A DNA stretch of 43,113 nt from Bacillota bacterium (GCA_023435565.1 JAEYRN010000047.1:1-43113); one strand, 5' to 3'; shown: positions 1 to 8,831, numbered from the stretch's first letter. Numbers and translations: made by a program. Notes: generated by a model from the sequence alone, not told the origin.

Positions 1-54
1 GAAATCCTTAATGCATTATTCAGTTCTAAATGTGCTTGGCGTTAATTGTATATG

Positions 55-92
55 GAAAATTATTCTAGTGACATTTTCACTGAATAATTTTC
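55..92. repeat. Near-perfect AT-rich palindrome at the left edge
   Basis: Arms GAAAATTATTC and GAATAATTTTC pair exactly, and the inner AGTG/CACT pair extends them, with one unpaired T and a 7-base loop. The core TGACATTTTCAC is repeated as a direct copy at 104-115, and both copies are followed by a GAATA-type sequence. No T-run follows on either strand, so a simple terminator is not the best explanation. It may be the end of a mobile element lying to the left, or an operator. Bases 1-148 contain no other gene signal. Confidence 0.55.
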
Positions 93-148
93 CTACTTTT
101 ACATGACATTTTCACAGAATATTGACATGCTTTTAATAAATTTTCCAT

Positions 149-619
149 TCATTTTGTATATTTATCTGCAACTTTAGATGCCCCATAAGAATCAGGCTTA
201 ATTCTAGCATCAAAACCGCTTCCGTTAACCATCCCTACTACTTCTCTAATAATTTCCTTTGTTTTACCCTGTTCACCTACATCCAAATGGATCTCAATAT
301 TTAGGTCAGGCAAACCTTCGGCTGTAAATTTTTCAGCAAGTTTTGCGGCAATATTTAGGCTCTTAGAGGTTTCATAGAAAATTCGTTGCCTTAAACCAAA
401 TTTAGTCTGTTCACGTTCTTTATTATAATAAAAACGGCCTCCTTTACCCTCACGCAATATTATAATCGCTGTTACAAAACAGACCTCTTCGCGAAGCTGT
501 GAATCAGTCCCAACGATTAATTTGTAGTTTGATTTGACGTCGGTATTTATATATTCTAAAATATCATCAAATACTTGGTCAAATTCAAGTTTTCCCTTAG
601 TGGGGCTGGTAAATGTCAT
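149..619 (-). CDS. YkuK-like RNase H-fold protein (DUF458)
   Basis: This 156-residue protein resembles the Bacillus YkuK/DUF458 family, which has a predicted RNase H-like fold. Visible marks are an early acidic strand (LIVGTDSQLRE, about residues 34-44), a central basic region, and a late acidic strand (NIEIHLDVGE, about 106-115), as expected for acidic metal ligands. The length is typical of the family. It lies 11 bases after rsmA on the same strand and is probably co-transcribed. The biochemical activity of YkuK is not established, so nuclease function is only inferred from the fold. Confidence 0.8.
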   Translation of the reverse strand: MTFTSPTKGKLEFDQVFDDILEYINTDVKSNYKLIVGTDSQLREEVCFVTAIIILREGKGGRFYYNKEREQTKFGLRQRIFYETSKSLNIAAKLAEKFTAEGLPDLNIEIHLDVGEQGKTKEIIREVVGMVNGSGFDARIKPDSYGASKVADKYTK

Positions 620-630
620 GCTTTTACACC

Positions 631-1485
631 TCAGGAACCCAACCCTTCAGTCAATCTTAAAAATTCATTTACTGATAAGGTTTCTCCGCGGCGATTTGGG
701 TCAATACCATGTTTTGTCAAAAAACTCCCCAGTTCTTCCTTGGAAGTAAAGTAACCGGCAGAGCTTAAAGCATTTAAAATAGTTTTTCTACGTTGCTGAA
801 ATGCCGCCTGGACTATCCTGGATAACCGGGAATATAGCAATTGCACTTCATTTGTCCGATAAGGAGTGATTCGTACAATCGCTGAATCCACATCCGGTTC
901 CGGATAAAATACCTTTCTAGAGACGTTCCCGATCTTCTCAACCTTTCCATAAAAGTTTAACATAACAGTTAAGGACCCATATTCTTTATTACCTGGTTCA
1001 GCACAAATCCTTTGAGCGACCTCTTTTTGGACTAAAAATACCATTAGTCCCCAATTAATCCCTGATTCCACCAGCTTAAAGATGATAGGGGTTGTTATGT
1101 AATAAGGCAAATTCGCAACAACTTTTAGGTCTGTTTCATACCCTTTAACCAATTCGGCGAGATCTGTCTCCATGATATCTTTGTTTAAAAGTCTCAGTTT
1201 GTCGGAACCTTCTAAACGTTCTTTTAAAATAGAAAACAAGCCGCGATCATATTCAACTGCAATAACCATTCCGGCTCGTTCCAATAATTTTTCCGTTAAA
1301 GCCCCCAACCCCGGCCCAATTTCCAAAACCAAGTCCCCGGAATTAATCAAGCCTGCATCAGCTATTTTCGCAAGTACATTATTATCAATTAAAAAGTTTT
1401 GCCCCAGACTTTTACGTGGGGCCAATTTTTTTTCGTTTAAAACTTCTCGGATTATTTTTGGCGATTGTACTTTACCATGTGGCAT
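631..1485 (-). CDS. rsmA: 16S rRNA adenine dimethyltransferase RsmA (KsgA)
   Basis: This enzyme uses S-adenosylmethionine to dimethylate two adjacent adenines in the 3'-terminal helix of 16S rRNA during small-subunit maturation. Counting from the chosen start, the protein has the N-terminal signature KSLGQNFLID, the SAM-binding motif LEIGPGLGALT (about 55-65), and the catalytic NLPYYI (about 125-130). It ends with the family's small helical domain and is 284 residues long, which is normal. An ATG lies three codons upstream at 1494; I prefer 1485 because a weak GGATG-like site is better spaced from it. The choice is uncertain. ykuK follows closely. Confidence 0.95.
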   Translation of the reverse strand: MPHGKVQSPKIIREVLNEKKLAPRKSLGQNFLIDNNVLAKIADAGLINSGDLVLEIGPGLGALTEKLLERAGMVIAVEYDRGLFSILKERLEGSDKLRLLNKDIMETDLAELVKGYETDLKVVANLPYYITTPIIFKLVESGINWGLMVFLVQKEVAQRICAEPGNKEYGSLTVMLNFYGKVEKIGNVSRKVFYPEPDVDSAIVRITPYRTNEVQLLYSRLSRIVQAAFQQRRKTILNALSSAGYFTSKEELGSFLTKHGIDPNRRGETLSVNEFLRLTEGLGS

Positions 1486-1524
1486 TTTACACATCCAAGC
1501 TTATTATTACCAAGTGATTTAAAC

Positions 1525-2457
1525 TTATGAACGACGCCGATCTTTAAAATACTGGCTCCCAGGCATGGATTGGGCGTACTTTAAGACCTCAAACCCGATT
1601 AATTCCGCCTCAAGCCAATCTTTAATTACTCTATCTTCGTTACTGACGATGCCAATAGCTAGAGTCATCACCGGCCACTGTTCCACAATCCCTCTACGAT
1701 TAGTAACGACCATACCACCTCGGTCACGATCTTCTTCGTTATAGAATGTTAAAATTTCCCTGTCAAAACGATTTAAAATATTTTGACTAATTTCCTCAGC
1801 AGGCCCAGGATCTAAAAGTGCCACAAAATCGTCTCCACCCAAATGATAAACTCCGGTGATTGAAATCCCTGATCTATTAATTTCTTCTTGGATTATCTTA
1901 GCTAGAAACTTAATGATTTGATTTCCTTGTTCAAGCCCGTATGTCTTATTAAACGTTGCAAAACCTTTAATATCACAAAAAATCAGATTAAAATGTTTTC
2001 CTCCGTTAATCCGTGAAGTAATATTATCTTGAAGCTGAGTTTGGCCCGGAAGCTCTGTAAGAGGATTAATTTCTTTTAAAACTTTGGATTTAATAATCTG
2101 GGCATTAACTCTGCCCAATAACGTTTTGGGAGTAAAAGGTTTGACTAAGATATCGCTAACCTTAATCCCATATTTATTAAATTCCTCTTCATCAAACTGA
2201 GAGTCAATCATAAGAATAATCGGTACGTGGGTCAATCCCAGCCGGTTTTTCATCTCTGAACAAACTTGATATCCATTAACTTTTGGCAACTTGTAATTTA
2301 TTACTAGCAAATCAGGAGGATTAGCGGCGATCTTATCCAATGCCTCTTCTCCATCATATGCGCTAACAACCCAATAGCCGGCGTTGGAAAGTTTAATTAC
2401 TGCCAATTCAACAATCCTAGTTTCAGAATCGACAATTAAGACGCGTTCTCCTTCCAC
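1525..2457 (-). CDS. Degenerate receiver domain fused to a GGDEF-type domain
   Basis: The 310-residue protein has a response-regulator receiver fold (residues 4-122) followed by a diguanylate-cyclase-type domain (about 130-300). In the receiver the phospho-acceptor aspartate is replaced by Asn54 (context LLVINYKLP), and the usual acidic pair is D10-S11, although the conserved Lys107 (VKPF) remains. The cyclase signature is GGDDF (207-211), which keeps the acidic character of GGDEF. The start is GTG, eight to nine bases after GGAGG. I infer a receiver that does not take a phosphate, with a possibly active c-di-GMP synthase domain. No partner kinase is adjacent. Confidence 0.85.
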   Translation of the reverse strand: MEGERVLIVDSETRIVELAVIKLSNAGYWVVSAYDGEEALDKIAANPPDLLVINYKLPKVNGYQVCSEMKNRLGLTHVPIILMIDSQFDEEEFNKYGIKVSDILVKPFTPKTLLGRVNAQIIKSKVLKEINPLTELPGQTQLQDNITSRINGGKHFNLIFCDIKGFATFNKTYGLEQGNQIIKFLAKIIQEEINRSGISITGVYHLGGDDFVALLDPGPAEEISQNILNRFDREILTFYNEEDRDRGGMVVTNRRGIVEQWPVMTLAIGIVSNEDRVIKDWLEAELIGFEVLKYAQSMPGSQYFKDRRRS

Positions 2458-2545
2458 AATAACCCCTCCGCATTTAATTCAATAAATGAAAATATTCGAC
2501 AATGCTCTTCCTTTTCCTCTAATATGGAAAACTTTAATCATGGGT

Positions 2546-3091
2546 TTATTCTTTAACTCCTTTATTAAGAACACTTCGAACTTTTTTTAACCACTCCAGT
2601 TCGGATTGAAAAAAACCAATTCGGTGTTGAATTATCATCATTGCTAATATCTCGTCCTCGGATAATTTTTCATTGTCCATATTATCCATATTAAACTGTT
2701 CCAACTCATCCTCCACCTCAGAAATTTGATTATCAATCAACGCTTTCAAATCGAAACTCTTGTCCGTTATTGTATAGACTGCTAAAGCTACATCAATATT
2801 AAAATAAATTTTATCAATTTTAAACCGGTCTTTGGTTAACTCTTCACTAAGGGCTTTTTTACCGGCTTTGGTAATTTGGAATACTTTTTTATTGGGACGA
2901 TTGTCCGATTCTATCATCTGCGCCCTTACCCAGCCTCTGTCCTCAAAATTTTTTAGAAGCCGATATACATAGGGCATACTCAAGTTAATCCAAAGGCTGG
3001 CATTAGTCTCTTCTAAGAACTGGGCTATTTCATAACCATAGCGTGGGTTTTGCCCTACCATACTTAACAAAAAAACTTCAGTAGTATTCAT
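2546..3091 (-). CDS. PadR-family transcriptional regulator
   Basis: The 181-residue protein has the PadR winged helix at its N-terminus: TEVFLLSMVG, the YGYEIAQFLEE helix, and LSMPYVYRLLKNFEDRGWV leading into the wing. A C-terminal helical region of about 80 residues (VirR-like PadR C-terminal domain) should mediate dimerisation. PadR proteins repress genes for stress, antibiotic or phenolic-acid responses, but the ligand cannot be read from the sequence. No transporter is adjacent. Its AT-rich upstream region holds a palindrome over the predicted -10, consistent with autoregulation. Confidence 0.9.
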   Translation of the reverse strand: MNTTEVFLLSMVGQNPRYGYEIAQFLEETNASLWINLSMPYVYRLLKNFEDRGWVRAQMIESDNRPNKKVFQITKAGKKALSEELTKDRFKIDKIYFNIDVALAVYTITDKSFDLKALIDNQISEVEDELEQFNMDNMDNEKLSEDEILAMMIIQHRIGFFQSELEWLKKVRSVLNKGVKE

Positions 3092-3121
3092 AAAATATTT
3101 ACTCCCTTAATATTTTATTTG

Positions 3122-3168
3122 TTTAATATTATACATATATAATATATTACTAGTTAAATATTTGTCAA
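3122..3168 (-). promoter_or_regulatory. padR promoter with overlapping AT-rich palindrome
   Basis: On the minus strand TTGACA (3163-3168) is separated by 16 bases from TATATT (3141-3146). An imperfect palindrome of TAATATTAT / ATAATATATTA type (about 3124-3149) covers the -10, as expected for an autoregulatory PadR operator. The promoter is well supported; operator function is inferred. Confidence 0.5.
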
Positions 3169-3184
3169 ATAAATATTAACCAAT

Positions 3185-3213
3185 AATAAAAGGCCATTAT
3201 AACCTGGCCTTAA
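3185..3213 (-). terminator. Rho-independent terminator after the solute-binding protein gene
   Basis: On the minus strand AAGGCCA and TGGCCTT form a stem with an eight-base loop, followed by TTATTATT. It lies just past the stop of the gene ending at 3253. Confidence 0.75.
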
Positions 3214-3252
3214 TTAACAGTTCAATTTGAATGAACCGAATATTTACCGCTT

Positions 3253-4545
3253 TCATTTATAATTCTTTAAAATAATCCTTTCCAAATCTTCACGAGTAAT
3301 TTTCCCTTTTAAAAATCCTTTTAATACCGGATACACTTCTGTTTGATAATTTGGACATAGTTTTAAAGAACAAAGATTGGCTTCCGCAAACCATTTAATT
3401 AATTGCTCGCTTGACTCCGTCGACTCGGAACTTTTTGCCCATTGTTGAGCAATATCAGGTACTGCCGGAACAACTTTTAATTTTTGCCAAGGAACAATTT
3501 GTGGATAAGTACTAATGTAATATGCCAATCGCGCGGCAGCTGCAAGTTGATCGTCACTACCGGTTCTGTTATTTCGGTAAACTCCGATTACGCCATTCTC
3601 AACCGGTATAATAACCTTACCGGATTGTTCACACGGGATCGGTAAAAGCACCGGTTCCCATCCGGTTTGGTATTCAATCGTTTTTTGTCTAATAAAATCA
3701 TAAATAATCGGTCTTACCCCACCTAAAAACATAGCCTTTCCGGATAAAAATAAATGAAACATATTTACTTCCAAATCTGACTTCTGTGGTAAAGGACCAT
3801 TTATATAATTAAGGAAATCTAAAACCAGCCCCGGACTATTATTTGATTCTTCTATGCCGTCATAAGATAATAATTGAGTCAGTAAACCATTGTAGTTATA
3901 ATTTCCGAGACAAATAGGTTCGGTCCTTTCATTAAGCTTAGTAAAATCCTGCCAACTCCAACCATTTTTTTGAATTTCACCTGCTGAAAGCCCTGCTTTT
4001 TCCATTAATTCGCTGTTACCAATCCAAATTCCGGGAGCAGACCAACGAGGAAGTGTCAATAAATAGTTATCAAAAGTTACAAGTTTTCTTAAACTAGAGT
4101 AATATATGTTTAAATCTTGGGGTTTTAAAAAAATTCCAACCGGAATTTGCCATTGATAGTTAAACTCTGGAATATCATAAGCAGAACAATAAACATCGGG
4201 AGCTCTCCCCAAAGCCAAAGCTTTGGCAAATTCTTTCGGACCATCTTTAAAATCTAATAAAGTTAGTTCAACACGAATATTTGGGTTTTCATTTTCAAAA
4301 TCCTTGATTGCCTTCATTATAAATGGCTGGTACCAGGTATCACCATCGGGCCCCGGCCATTTATAATCCCATAATTTTAAATGATAATTTTTCTTAGGGT
4401 TAATCTTTGCTCGGTAATTAACAGTTAGATAACGACCACTCAAACGAATTCGAGGCCGGTTTAAATAACGCACACTAAAAAAACCGACTAAAAAAAAGAG
4501 AACCACTAAAATAATAACAAGCGTTCTTCTTCCTATAATAAACAT
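3253..4545 (-). CDS. Extracellular solute-binding protein, membrane-anchored, orphan
   Basis: The 430-residue protein resembles family 1 (sugar-type) ABC solute-binding proteins. Features include an early FENENPNIRVELTLLDFKDGP segment, a central GKAMFLGGVRPI motif, and a late YISTYPQIVPW region. The N-terminus has one hydrophobic segment (about 8-25) preceded by Arg-Arg but no lipobox cysteine, so it is probably held by an uncleaved anchor instead of a lipid. No permease or ATPase gene is nearby, so the transporter partner is unknown. It lies 18 bases after the L,D-transpeptidase gene on the same strand, which suggests an operon and perhaps a cell-envelope role. Confidence 0.75.
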   Translation of the reverse strand: MFIIGRRTLVIILVVLFFLVGFFSVRYLNRPRIRLSGRYLTVNYRAKINPKKNYHLKLWDYKWPGPDGDTWYQPFIMKAIKDFENENPNIRVELTLLDFKDGPKEFAKALALGRAPDVYCSAYDIPEFNYQWQIPVGIFLKPQDLNIYYSSLRKLVTFDNYLLTLPRWSAPGIWIGNSELMEKAGLSAGEIQKNGWSWQDFTKLNERTEPICLGNYNYNGLLTQLLSYDGIEESNNSPGLVLDFLNYINGPLPQKSDLEVNMFHLFLSGKAMFLGGVRPIIYDFIRQKTIEYQTGWEPVLLPIPCEQSGKVIIPVENGVIGVYRNNRTGSDDQLAAAARLAYYISTYPQIVPWQKLKVVPAVPDIAQQWAKSSESTESSEQLIKWFAEANLCSLKLCPNYQTEVYPVLKGFLKGKITREDLERIILKNYK

Positions 4546-4563
4546 CTGAAATTCACCTCTATA

Positions 4564-5292
4564 TTAGCGTAATCCCAATAAATATTGTTCATTAAGCGCT
4601 GCTTTACCAGTCACCGCCAAACCGTAAAAAGCCTGAAGACGGCCGACTGCCAATTCTGTTCCAGACCCGTATCGGGCATCTGCCATCCCCGGGTCAAACC
4701 CTGCTTTTCTTAAGGCAAATTGCAAAAGTAAGACATCTTTACCAGTTGATTTTATTTGAAATTCTTTTCTTAAACGTACCTGAGCAGGATTTCCCATTAT
4801 ATATACCGGAGTCCCAACTTTAACCATTTTATAGAGCTCTATAACATGTCGATTATACATTCTTATACAACCATGACTTGAACGATAACCAATAGAACCA
4901 GGTTTATTGGTTCCGTGAATCCCATAAATACCCCAAGGTACATTAATACCTAACCAACGAGCCCCAAATCCCCCACCCCAACTTCCACCTTTATGGATAA
5001 CCTTCCATTCTCCTATTGGCGAAGGCGTTTTGGGTGTCCCCATTGCTACCGGATATGACTTGACTGGTTCTCCATTTCGATAATAAGTCAAACGGAAACT
5101 TCTGGAATCAATTACTATTTTCTCATTTTCGACTATGGGAATCGCTGATTCTATTACAACACTCTCATCCAGTAAAAAATGTTCGCCATCTTCACAAGTG
5201 ACTTTTTCTGCACAGTTAATGGGTACTGTAGTAATTAACAAAAAACTAATAACTACCACTAATATCAAACCCAATAATAAGCCTGGCCTCAA
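4564..5292 (-). CDS. L,D-transpeptidase (YkuD) with peptidoglycan-binding domain
   Basis: The 242-residue exported protein has an N-terminal hydrophobic segment (about 3-27) and a YkuD catalytic domain (about 57-168). The active-site motif contains His126-Gly127 and the SHGCIRM box with Cys142 as nucleophile. A C-terminal peptidoglycan-binding-1 type repeat (about 183-238) contains DVLLLQFALRKAGFDPG. YkuD enzymes make 3-3 cross-links in peptidoglycan or attach proteins to it, outside the membrane. All catalytic residues are present. It is the upstream gene of a pair with the anchored solute-binding protein. Confidence 0.92.
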   Translation of the reverse strand: MRPGLLLGLILVVVISFLLITTVPINCAEKVTCEDGEHFLLDESVVIESAIPIVENEKIVIDSRSFRLTYYRNGEPVKSYPVAMGTPKTPSPIGEWKVIHKGGSWGGGFGARWLGINVPWGIYGIHGTNKPGSIGYRSSHGCIRMYNRHVIELYKMVKVGTPVYIMGNPAQVRLRKEFQIKSTGKDVLLLQFALRKAGFDPGMADARYGSGTELAVGRLQAFYGLAVTGKAALNEQYLLGLR

Positions 5293-5410
5293 TTGACTTC
5301 CTCCCGCTCAAGCATAATTCTTTAATCTTTATGTGAATAAAATAAAAAATATGTTTGACCAGATTCTTAGAAATCAATTAATGTCTATCCGAAGTTTGAA
5401 TAAAGATGAT

Positions 5411-5440
5411 AAAAGAAGACGCATTCGCGTCTTCTTTTTA
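5411..5440. terminator. Strong hairpin terminator after phoU
   Basis: GAAGACGC and GCGTCTTC (5415-5434) form a perfect 8-bp stem with an ATTC loop. A-rich sequence precedes it and T-rich sequence follows, so it can work in both directions. It serves phoU on the minus strand. Confidence 0.8.
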
Positions 5441-5550
5441 ATAATTGATATCTTTGATTTTGCTTACTGCCAACACTGACTTTTGTACTTGTCTTCCGTA
5501 TGAAAATAAGTTTTTATTCATTGCAACCTATTTCATGAGTAGGGATTATT

Positions 5551-6207
5551 TTAATATTTAACTCTTTTCCCGGTGGTGATATATATGGTTTCTTCCCCGA
5601 TATTTGTGGTATGGTCCGCAGTCCGTTCCAACCATTCGGCTATCATCAAAAACCGTGATGCTTGGTATGCCTTTCGGGGATCGGCTTCTTTCCCTATGAT
5701 TCGGATTAGTTCCTCACAAATTTCAGCATGAAGATTGTCGGCTTCCTCATCTTTTCGACATACTGCTTCTGCCAAATCCGGATTTTTATCAATAAATGCC
5801 TTCAATACTGTAGCAACCATATTCATTGCTAAATTGGCAAGTTGCGGGATATGTACCAATGGCTTGATATACTGCTCATTTTTCAATTCTAAAACGACTT
5901 CAGCAATATTTGTTGCATAATCCCCGATTCGTTCAAGGTCTCTTGCGATTTTAATCGTAGCAAGCTCACGCCGAATATCGAACTTAACCCGTGATTCAAG
6001 TGAAGCCATCCGTTCAATTTCTTCCTGAACTACAATTTCTAAGTTGTCAATCTGGTCATCTTTTTCAATCACAATCCTAGCCAAATCGGTATTTTGATCC
6101 CTTAAAGCTTCAATAGCCATTTTCATAATTTCTTGGGCCATTATCCCCATCTTTTGTAAGTCTTGCTCCACCTTATCCATGATATTCGCGTCAGTTGCAG
6201 TCATCAT
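5551..6207 (-). CDS. phoU: PhoU-family phosphate regulator
   Basis: The 218-residue protein is a two-repeat PhoU. Each repeat carries the metal-binding helix signature: ARDLERIGDYATNIAE in the first and AEWLERTADHTTNIGEE in the second. PhoU dampens phosphate uptake and signalling by contacting the Pst transporter and the PhoR kinase at the membrane. No pst genes are in the window, so this copy is an orphan here. It starts at the first of two tandem ATG codons after AAAGGAGTGAC. Confidence 0.95.
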   Translation of the reverse strand: MMTATDANIMDKVEQDLQKMGIMAQEIMKMAIEALRDQNTDLARIVIEKDDQIDNLEIVVQEEIERMASLESRVKFDIRRELATIKIARDLERIGDYATNIAEVVLELKNEQYIKPLVHIPQLANLAMNMVATVLKAFIDKNPDLAEAVCRKDEEADNLHAEICEELIRIIGKEADPRKAYQASRFLMIAEWLERTADHTTNIGEETIYITTGKRVKY

Positions 6208-6298
6208 GTCACTCCTTTAAACATTTATAACAATATATAATAATAATTGCACAAACTTCGCCTTAATTCCTACCTTTCCTAAAAAAAATATTAGTTGA

Positions 6299-7198
6299 CT
6301 ATTCTTTTTTTATTGGTTTATACAAGTTACTTCCACAAACGCCTAATAAAATCAATCCTCCCCCTAGTAACTGAATTATTTCAAATCTTTCACCCCTAAA
6401 CCCTACTCCGGCTATAATCGATACTATTGTAGTCAAGTTAATAAAAGTAGCTGCACGGGAAGCAGGCAACTGTTTTAACATATAATTTAATAGAAAAAAT
6501 GCGACAACAGATGATAACCCTCCTAGATAAATTAGGGATAAAAGAGTTTTATAATTATAATAGGCAGAAAAATAGACAGCTTTTTGAGGCATTGTACTAA
6601 AATTGATAATGTTAAAAAAAATCGCTCCCGTAACCATCATTACAAATGTAATCTCTATCGGGCTATATGTGTTTGACAATTTTCGGGATAAAATATTATA
6701 AAAAGCAGCGGCAATAACCGCTACCATTAAATAGATTATTCCAACGGAATGTTCTCCAAAGACAACTCCGGTATCAGAAAATATTATCATAGCGACTCCG
6801 ATAACTGAAAGCCATATAAAAATCCACTGCTTCTTTGTCGCCTTCTCATGTAAAAATATGTTACCTAAAAAAGTTACTACTATAGGAATCAAAGCGATTA
6901 CCAAACCGGCCTCGGTAGCAGTAGTTTGTTTTACTCCGTATGTTTCTCCCAAAAAGTATACTATTGGTTGAAAAAGAACCAACGGAAATAAATCCTTAAT
7001 CATCTTTGGCCGAAATTTTATATCAATTACCTTGAAAACCATGAGTAAAACTAAAATAACCGTAGCCAGACTAAATCTGTGTGCAAGCAGTTCCAATGGT
7101 GCTAATGAAGAAAGGGCTTCCTTGGAGAATAAAAAGGACAATCCGAAAATTAAAGCAATACTAATTCCAGCTAAGACAGGTAAAATCTTCTGAGGCAT
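6299..7198 (-). CDS. EamA/DMT-family transporter
   Basis: The 299-residue membrane protein has about ten hydrophobic segments in two EamA repeats (about 7-137 and 153-293), the usual layout of drug/metabolite exporters. It starts five bases after the rimI stop, so it is the last gene of the tsaE-tsaB-rimI run. The substrate cannot be predicted. A second, distinct EamA protein is encoded at 30178-31074. Confidence 0.88.
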   Translation of the reverse strand: MPQKILPVLAGISIALIFGLSFLFSKEALSSLAPLELLAHRFSLATVILVLLMVFKVIDIKFRPKMIKDLFPLVLFQPIVYFLGETYGVKQTTATEAGLVIALIPIVVTFLGNIFLHEKATKKQWIFIWLSVIGVAMIIFSDTGVVFGEHSVGIIYLMVAVIAAAFYNILSRKLSNTYSPIEITFVMMVTGAIFFNIINFSTMPQKAVYFSAYYNYKTLLSLIYLGGLSSVVAFFLLNYMLKQLPASRAATFINLTTIVSIIAGVGFRGERFEIIQLLGGGLILLGVCGSNLYKPIKKE

Positions 7199-7202
7199 TG
7201 TC

Positions 7203-7652
7203 TTATATTGGTCCCTTCCACATTATCAATGCATCTTCATTATTATCGAGGTAATATCTTCGCCGTACTCCCATATGAACAAAACCCATTTTTTGATAGA
7301 GCTCCTGAGCCGAACTATTGGTGCGCCTAACTTCAAGAGTTAAATAACGTACTTCCTTTTCTTTTGAGACCTTAATTAACTCTTCCATTAATCGATGGGC
7401 AACACCCTGGCGCCGGTATTTTGGATGAGTCGCCAAATTGGTAATATGGCCTTCATCAAAAACGATCCACATACCTACATAACCCAAAGTCTGATTGGAC
7501 TCGTTTTTGGCAATTAAGTATAAAGCCCGTTCGTTTTCAAGTAATTCATAAAGAAATGAATTCCGGGACCAGGGGGTAGTAAACGCCAATACTTCAATCT
7601 CCAATACTTCATTTAAATCTTCCAGCTTCATCGGAGCAACATTGATCCGCAT
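7203..7652 (-). CDS. rimI: Ribosomal protein S18 N-acetyltransferase RimI-like
   Basis: This is a 149-residue GNAT acetyltransferase. The acetyl-CoA loop is HPKYRRQGVAHRLMEEL (about 77-93), followed by TLEVRRTNSSAQELYQKMGF, the classical RimI ending. RimI acetylates the N-terminal residue of S18. The start overlaps the end of tsaB by 44 bases and uses a GGAGGAACG ribosome site located inside tsaB. The tsaE-tsaB-rimI order is a conserved Bacillota arrangement, which supports this name over a generic GNAT. Confidence 0.9.
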   Translation of the reverse strand: MRINVAPMKLEDLNEVLEIEVLAFTTPWSRNSFLYELLENERALYLIAKNESNQTLGYVGMWIVFDEGHITNLATHPKYRRQGVAHRLMEELIKVSKEKEVRYLTLEVRRTNSSAQELYQKMGFVHMGVRRRYYLDNNEDALIMWKGPI

Positions 7653-8340
7653 TCATTCGTTCCTCCAAACGAACCTCAGCCTCTACTTTTCTTAGGTAAC
7701 ACGGGCTCAAGTTCATCAAATCGATTTTTAAATCAGGATGCCATTGACGGGCCGCAATTCGGACTAAATTACTAGCTGTGGGACGGTCCCAATGAGATGG
7801 ACTTACCATGATACCCGACGTTTTCTTCCAAATATCATAGTAACTTTTACTTCCGTCCCCACAAACTAAGACTCTAGGAAATTCGGACAACCTTTTCGAA
7901 AAACTCAATATGTCAGTATAATGAGGTGTCCAATATTCAGTTAAACCATCAGGGCCATTTCGAAATAAAGCGCCATATATGTAACCGCGTCGCGCATCAG
8001 TTACAACCGCAACCCATTCGTTTGCTTGGATACAGTTTTCAGCAATAATTCTCAATGTATTGATACCTATTGCCGGAATTTTCAACCCCTCAGCCAAACC
8101 ATGTACTGCAGCCAATCCCACCCGAATCCCGGTATATGAGCCAGGACCGGTCCCAGCAGCTAGTAGATCTATTTCTTTAAGGCTCTTACCAGACTTATTA
8201 AAAAATTGGTCTAAAAGTGAAAGTAAATACTCTCCGCCGCCTTTGCCGCTTTTCAAGGTCATTTCAAAAATAATATCTTTATCATCGCCTAAGGCTATCG
8301 TCCCCCAGGGGGTAGCGGTGTCAAGACCCAAAATCAACAT
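7609..8340 (-). CDS. tsaB: tRNA t6A biosynthesis protein TsaB
   Basis: This is a 243-residue ASKHA-fold pseudo-ATPase. The N-terminal phosphate-loop-like LGLDTATPWGTIAL and the conserved AAGTGPGSYTGIRVGLAAVHGLA segment (about 61-81) identify TsaB. It forms the TsaB-TsaD dimer that transfers threonylcarbamoyl to A37 of ANN-decoding tRNAs, with TsaE as energising ATPase. It overlaps tsaE by 20 bases and rimI by 44, showing translational coupling. tsaD, the catalytic partner, lies 19 kb away at 27258-28280. Confidence 0.93.
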   Translation of the reverse strand: MLILGLDTATPWGTIALGDDKDIIFEMTLKSGKGGGEYLLSLLDQFFNKSGKSLKEIDLLAAGTGPGSYTGIRVGLAAVHGLAEGLKIPAIGINTLRIIAENCIQANEWVAVVTDARRGYIYGALFRNGPDGLTEYWTPHYTDILSFSKRLSEFPRVLVCGDGSKSYYDIWKKTSGIMVSPSHWDRPTASNLVRIAARQWHPDLKIDLMNLSPCYLRKVEAEVRLEERMNADQCCSDEAGRFK

Positions 8341-8794
8341 CGGTAAACTCCTCCACCAACCTTTGATACCTTAACCCTATAGAGCTCATCTTTACTATAC
8401 GGCTGTCTATTGTTTCAGCAAATACAATTATAATTTCCAAATACTCTTCAAAAAGCCGGTCCTTGAATAAATCTCCCCATTCAATAATAGTAACACCGTT
8501 GTTTGAAGTAATTTCTTCCAGTTCCAGTATCTCTGTTTCCGATTCTTCACTCAAACGGTATAAATCCAAATGGTTTAAGCGATATTTGCCGTAATATGTT
8601 TTAATTAACTGAAAAGTAGGGCTGGTGACATTAACGCCAATCCCCATTCCTTTAGCAATACCTTTTACTAAAGTGGTTTTACCGGTTCCTAAATCACCTG
8701 ACAAAAAAAGGAGATCTCCGGGCATGACCCGCTCTCCCAAGAGTTCTCCCAGTTTTACCATTGCTTGTTCTGATTGGATCTTTAACTCCTTCAT
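8321..8794 (-). CDS. tsaE: tRNA t6A biosynthesis ATPase TsaE
   Basis: This is the small P-loop ATPase of the t6A complex, 157 residues from the chosen start. The Walker A motif GDLGTGKTTLVKG is followed by TSPTFQLI (switch I type) and HLDLYRL, and by the family's IIEWGD motif. The ATG at 8794 is preceded by GGGAGAGTT; a longer reading to 8839 would add 15 residues absent from the family. It heads the tsaE-tsaB-rimI-EamA run. Confidence 0.93.
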   Translation of the reverse strand: MKELKIQSEQAMVKLGELLGERVMPGDLLFLSGDLGTGKTTLVKGIAKGMGIGVNVTSPTFQLIKTYYGKYRLNHLDLYRLSEESETEILELEEITSNNGVTIIEWGDLFKDRLFEEYLEIIIVFAETIDSRIVKMSSIGLRYQRLVEEFTDVDFGS

Positions 8795-8831
8795 AACTCT
8801 CCCACAAAGTACATTATATAACGATTCTAAG

